Assembly: GCA_947846985.1 (NCBI GenBank)
Contig: CANTUZ010000025.1
Coordinates: 16,056,100 to 16,120,099, forward strand
Source: Fratercula arctica
Taxonomy: Eukaryota > Chordata > Aves > Charadriiformes > Alcidae
Reading direction: 5' to 3'
Length of the DNA stretch: 64,000 nucleotides
Shown: positions 59,151 through 64,000 of the stretch, piece by piece
Layout: each line of letters starts with the position of its first letter
How positions within the stretch are numbered: position 1 is the stretch's first letter
The notes under the pieces: model-generated
Database searches by the model: none
What the model saw: the letters and a program-made list of their open reading frames with translations, nothing else
What the model was told of the DNA's origin: nothing
Made by a program: the position numbers and the translations under genes

Positions 59151-62100
59151 GAAAGAGGCCGAACTTTTCTCCAAAACTTTTGTAATTTGAATGCAATGCC
59201 AAACACATTAAAGTGAGAAGTCAAAGACTGGCTCTTGTTATAAGAGGATACTCATCAAAGCAAACTATGATGCTGATGGTTGCTCTGACTGGTGTCCTCA
59301 TAGTAAGACTTGACCCCTCTCCAGGACTCACATTTTAGCCAAAACACAACCTATGGGGATAGCTGTGGGGCAGCTGCAGAATAGCTTAGGCATAGCGGTT
59401 TGGCCACGGGATGGGAGGCTCCTGGGGGCAGCTCTGTGGTCATCTCCAGTACACAGGGGGAGAGACCAGATCACTGAAAATTCCTTTTTGATGATAAACC
59501 CTGTGAGTCTCTGACTAGCCTGGGGTTAAGGGGGTTTTGGGACTGATGCAGCAGATCACTGGAGAGGATCTTTAGCATAGGAAGCGTGCCAAGACCATGC
59601 ACTGGCTTTCTGTGTCAATATTATTGCTCGCTGTCACATTTCAAAAGAGGAAGCAAGTCTGTGCCACGCACGGAGAGAACAAAGCCCTCGCAGAGCCAAG
59701 TGAGAGTTACAACTTGTCAGCACGTCTCTCAGCCTGCCGAGGGACAAATATGAAACACAAAAAAGCTTGAATTGAGGGGAAAAGGGGGAAATAATAGCAC
59801 AGTGAGCTCTCAAGCTCAGAAAAGGCTTGTTATAAAACAACACCTTCGCTCTCTGTCTCTCTCTGTGTCTCTGAGTCCTGGCTACTGATGAAGGGAAGAG
59901 ATCACTCCCCTTAGCACAGTTACAGTACTGTTGCAGTAATAGGGACTGGAGCCAGGTTCAGATCTGGCTTGCACAGCCCTGCTTTCTCCACATATACCCC
60001 CAAAAGCATTGTTAGCCAAAAAGCATTATTAGTGGTGATGAAATATGAGGTGGGAAGAGACTACTGAGGGTTATGTTTTCCCACATGGACATTGAAGCTC
60101 TAGTAGCTGGAAATTTGCTTTTCTGAGACTCAGATTTTACCCTGAATCAGGGAATGAATTTCCACAGCTACTAACCTTGGGTAGGAATGGGATAATTGCT
60201 TTTTATATTTGCTGATCTGGCCATAGCTGTGTTGGTGGGAGAAATAATTCTATCATTGCATGGTGTATGTCTGTATTGCTGTTTTATACCTACTATATAT
60301 TTTATACCTTCCTTGTTTCAGGAAGCTTTGCAGATTTATGCTTACTGATCATTTGGTCCAGGTGTAAAATTTTCTGTTTCAAGTATTTTTGGCATGGATA
60401 ATATACCATGGCAAGAGAAAGCCAATAGTACGGTCAGCACTGTGCGACAGTAAGACAAAGAACCAACTTCAGTCCATTTCTGTAAAAACAGAGATGCATC
60501 TATATAAAGTGAGTGGAAAAAAATGACTGAAAACAGGAGACCAATATCCCCACTTCATACAGACTCAGTCCTATACTGCCAGTTGCTGTTAACATAGTTG
60601 ATAGTATATGCATCCTTCAGGCTCTCTGGTCTAATTAAAATTAGATGAAGCAGAGCACTGACAACAGAAAATTACTTAACAAATATTTGTCTTGTTCCCG
60701 TCATGGCATTGTGCTGCATCTTCTTCTTCTGGTACCCAACCTGGTAAGCTAATGAATTCCCTCCTGTAAGACTCACCTGCTGTTAGTCTTCTGTGTAGAC
60801 TGAGAGATGCCCCTCCTCTTGTGGTTGTTCTATGGAAGTGCATGACCTCTGGTCCCCATCTCTTCCCGTTTGCTCTCCTTCATGCGTTGCATAGCACAGG
60901 GTCTCAGGTATGAGCTTGGGAATAGCACGTGTAGGATCAAGTTGTTTTTTTAAAGCCAGGATTTTATCTAACTCTGATGAACAAGGTGACAAGTTCATTA
61001 AGCCTGAAGGAAAACAAAAGGACAATAACGTTCCTTCAGAGAATGCAGGACCACCCAGCAATACCACTTTTACAGATGCAGAGCCATAAGTCAGTCAGTA
61101 AGAGTTAATAGGTAGTGTTGAGCTGAGCTGTGAAAGATTTAAAAAGACCGATGGAAAGAAGCAACTTAGCAAGGAGACCGGCAAGGCAGGATTTGTCCCT
61201 GAGCACTCCCATCTCCCTACATGCTAGGGAAGAAAATGGTGGAGAAAAGCTCTGCTGGTGCAAACCACCGATATGTCGTACACGTCCACTACAGCCAACA
61301 CCTGTTTGCTGTGAGTTCAGACAACAGCAGCCAAGATCAGAGTCGTGGGACTGTCCCCACAGGCCTGACAGACAAGGGCTGACGAAGCTGTGTAAGTGGA
61401 GAGGCCCCATGCCTTCTCCTGGCCAAGCTCACCCCTGAAACCCACCTGTAAATGGAGCTACCGTCAATGCCAACACCTGGAGTAAACTGCCTCTGCAGCA
61501 GGAGGCTGTTTATGAACTATTTGTTACTGCTGGCATAGCACCTGGCTCATTTTCACCTTTCTTAAAGGTTAACCTCATTTCCCTCTATTAGTCGGTTTTA
61601 GCGAATGCCATTCAACATAGCAGTTAAAGAGCTCTGTCAGTAGATGGAAATGACAGTGGCATTTAAAGCGAGTCGGAGTTGAGAGTTTGGGGGGGGCTGG
61701 GAGGGTGGGTGGAAGAAATAATCTTCAATAAAATGTTTTCAGGGGGATGCTAAGTGACATCAAAGGAATCTCACTTTCCGAGACCTTTGGCTCAATGCGC
61801 TGTGTGGAATGGGTCTCCCCTGAGTTTGGAACAAGCCTAAATCCAGGGAGACAAAGTGCCTGGGGGTTCTCCAGACCAGGGCACGGGGCATCCCACGCCT
61901 ATGGGTAGCTTCTTGCTGGGTCCAGCAGGCCTTGCTTCCAGCCATGTGTGTGCTGATTATGGATTTCACTAAAGGAAGGTTCCTCTGTGAGTGTGTTTGT
62001 TATAAATTTTATTGCAACCTCTGTGTCATGTGCTGCCACTGCTGCCTGGCACTTCAGGCCACTCTGTCTGGTAACGGTTTTCCTGTGTTCCTTCATTGCT

Positions 62101-62916
62101 CTGCACTGATGCTTTAAAACCTGGGATCAGACCTGTAGGAAAGTCTTTCACTCAGAGGAAGGACGAGTTTTGCCTGTGCTGGAGATTTCACAGGGGTTTG
62201 GTTTTCTTTTCCTTAGTGCAACAGCGTGGTGAAAGGAGGCTAAGAAAACAGATTGGAATTAGGGAAATACATACAGACTCCTGAACCCTAGCACACAAAA
62301 GGTGTGATCCGCATCGTTCAGACTCTGCTGTCCTTCTGCTCCATCCTCACCAGACCTCCCCTGGCACAGGTGTAATATGCCCTTCTGCATCAGGGAGAAT
62401 CTGCAATACCCAGCAGCAGTAGGGACATACTGAGCAGCAGCTCAGCAAATTGAGGGTCTGATCTAAAGCCTTCAAGGCTCTGTGACACTCTTTTTCATTA
62501 ACTTCAATAAGCTTCATCTCTAACCCTGACTCCACGACGTTTATTTCAAGCACTGGTGTAGCATCACTGGAATATGATGTTCCTTCACATACGCACCTTG
62601 GAGTGATGGTCTAAATGAGTATGTGGATAAGTCAAGCCAGATCCTGCCAGGCGGCATCCTGAAGCAGACCCATTCATTTCCTGGGTTATTTGTTGAGCTG
62701 GCCAAAGCATTTCAAAGGAACGGTTATCTAGCTGAACATGTAGTTTTGTAAAAGGCAAAGCATTCCCCTGGAAAAAGTCCATTTCAATAAGATTTTTGCC
62801 AGGGGACATTTTTTTAAAATTAATACATCGAGTTCTCATTTCAGGAGGTATGAACCTGTCATTTTAACAGGATCTCTTTGATTAATTTTGTTTCAAGTCT
62901 GTATTGTATTAAACCA
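59151..62916. other. Unique sequence, no gene recognised
   Basis: I see no gene, RNA or clear repeat. Frames reach at most about 100 codons and lie opposite one another (for example 61105-61438), with no family resemblance. Confidence 0.5.
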
Positions 62917-63205
62917 CTAAGAACATAAGAGCTTCCATTTTGGGTCAACCAAAGGTTTGTCTAGTCCAGGATCCTCTACTCCAGCAGTGCCCAGAAAGAG
63001 TAAGAACAGGGCTTTTATAAAGAGTGACCCTTCCCTTAATATCCTCTGGCTTCCAGGAGACAGAGGTTTAGCAACTAAGATAGATTTTGCATCTGGATCT
63101 TCATGTTTAATAGCAGTGAGTGGACACAACCACCACTAATCCATCTCATTCTCCTTGGAGCTAATTTATGACTTTTGTGTTCAGCAACATCCCACGGCAT
63201 AAACA
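62917..63205 (-). mobile_element. Ancient CR1 3' end fossil
   Basis: Read on the plus strand, AAGAACATAAGAGCTTCC, TTTGGGTCAACCAAAGG and GTCTAGTCCAGGATCCT, followed by GGCTTCCAGGAGACAGAGG and AGCAACATCCCACGGCA, match in order the old amniote CR1 3' end. That end is marked by a TTCTTATG-type tail on the minus strand. It belongs to the same age class as the fossil at 58400-59150 but lies in the opposite orientation. Confidence 0.65.
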
Positions 63206-64000
63206 TCTTTCATTTATTCATATAGTGTGTGAAAACGTATTCTCTTTTGTCTGGCTGAAAACCACAGCCATTCTGCTTTATATATTTTATGTTTTGAGGT
63301 TATTAAGACAAAGTCTTTTTATTCCCCTGAGACAATACCCTGTAACATTTCACAACTGAAGAATTTCCATTTCACAAGAACTTTGGCCTCTCCAATTCAA
63401 AGTGGAAGCACATTTTTTGAGACATCAGTATTTCCCATGGAAAGAAAATTCCGTTTTTCATCCAGTTTCAGTCATTTCATTATATCAGTGTAATTGAGGG
63501 TGACAGCAACAAAAATAATAGTAAGAAAAAACCAAAAACAAAAAACCTACTTAGGCACCCTGGGAAGAACTGGAGAGAATGAATGAAAGTTTCACAACAG
63601 TAGCTTCTTCCTCCCAGCTGGGCTAGGAGAGTCACAAGGACAGGTTAAAGGGAACAGTCACCCCAGCCTCATTACACTGTCACTATGTCATGCCCCCACT
63701 TCATAGTTTAAATGTCTATAAGGCAGATGGTATTCTATATAGGGATGGAGTCCAATTCTCACCTTGATTTATATCTATAAAATTCCCAGACTGGGACTTC
63801 CACCTAGATAAAGTGGGATTGACTTAAGCAAAAATACACCGTCTTTTTAGGTGATCTGCGTTGTGGGGGAAAAAGCTCACTTTTAAGGCCTCCTTGCAGT
63901 CAGTGGGATATCTGAAGGATTAAATGGGTGGATCCCATTTAAGTTCAGATCTTGAACTAATCACCTGCAACTGGGCATATGTACTGCATGCCCAGTTTCA
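63206..64000. other. Unique sequence, no gene recognised
   Basis: No gene or repeat is recognised. A and T runs are frequent near 63500-63545. Confidence 0.5.

Noticed and set aside
60783..61438. Opposing frames of about 95-102 codons
   Set aside because: They overlap on both strands, lack motifs and look like chance open frames.

Overview
The window looks like bird nuclear DNA. The main evidence is many CR1 LINE copies with the avian CR1 3' tail built on ATTCTATG, together with class III (ERVL-like) endogenous retrovirus sequence and several families of solo LTR. I find no convincing host exon, tRNA or rRNA. By hand count about half of the 64 kb is transposable element. That is far above the usual bird average and fits either a CR1-expanded lineage (for example woodpeckers or hornbills) or a W-linked or otherwise low-recombination region. 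The sequence alone does not decide between these.

Layout. 1-2062 is unique sequence. 2063-3720 is a 5'-truncated CR1 (copy A, minus strand). 5271-9402 is a nearly complete CR1 (copy B, plus strand) with ORF1 and ORF2, broken by one frameshift. 11431-12558 holds two adjacent solo LTRs. 16958-22571 is a CR1 (copy C) interrupted by a second, full-length CR1 (copy D, 17888-22373), both on the minus strand. It abuts 22572-25899, a damaged ERVL-like provirus fragment (ERV2). 26167-29577 is a three-level nest: an LTR containing a CR1 (copy E) that contains another LTR, with clean target-site duplications on the outer and inner LTRs.

From 33230 a truncated LTR is followed at 33908-40097 by a complete-ended provirus (ERV1, minus strand). 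It has two 337-bp LTRs, a tRNA-Lys-like primer site, gag, protease, RT, RNase H, integrase and a polypurine tract, and no env. 44908-45740 (copy F), 48017-49437 (copy G) and 53273-54828 (copy H) are further CR1 copies. 57258-58000 is a solo LTR with a perfect 5-bp duplication. Two very old CR1 fossils lie at about 58400-59150 and 62917-63205. The remaining stretches are featureless to me.

How the parts relate. The CR1 copies fall into at least three young subfamilies: B/C, A/F/H and D/G. CR1 is a two-gene element. ORF1 is a coiled-coil/esterase-like protein and ORF2 an endonuclease-reverse transcriptase. No copy here has both ORFs intact. The proviruses use Gag-Pro-Pol only. The most unusual feature is the ERV1 gag reading frame, which opens with about 140 residues of multi-pass membrane-like sequence. 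A second short hydrophobic segment sits in frame just after the integrase stop codon.
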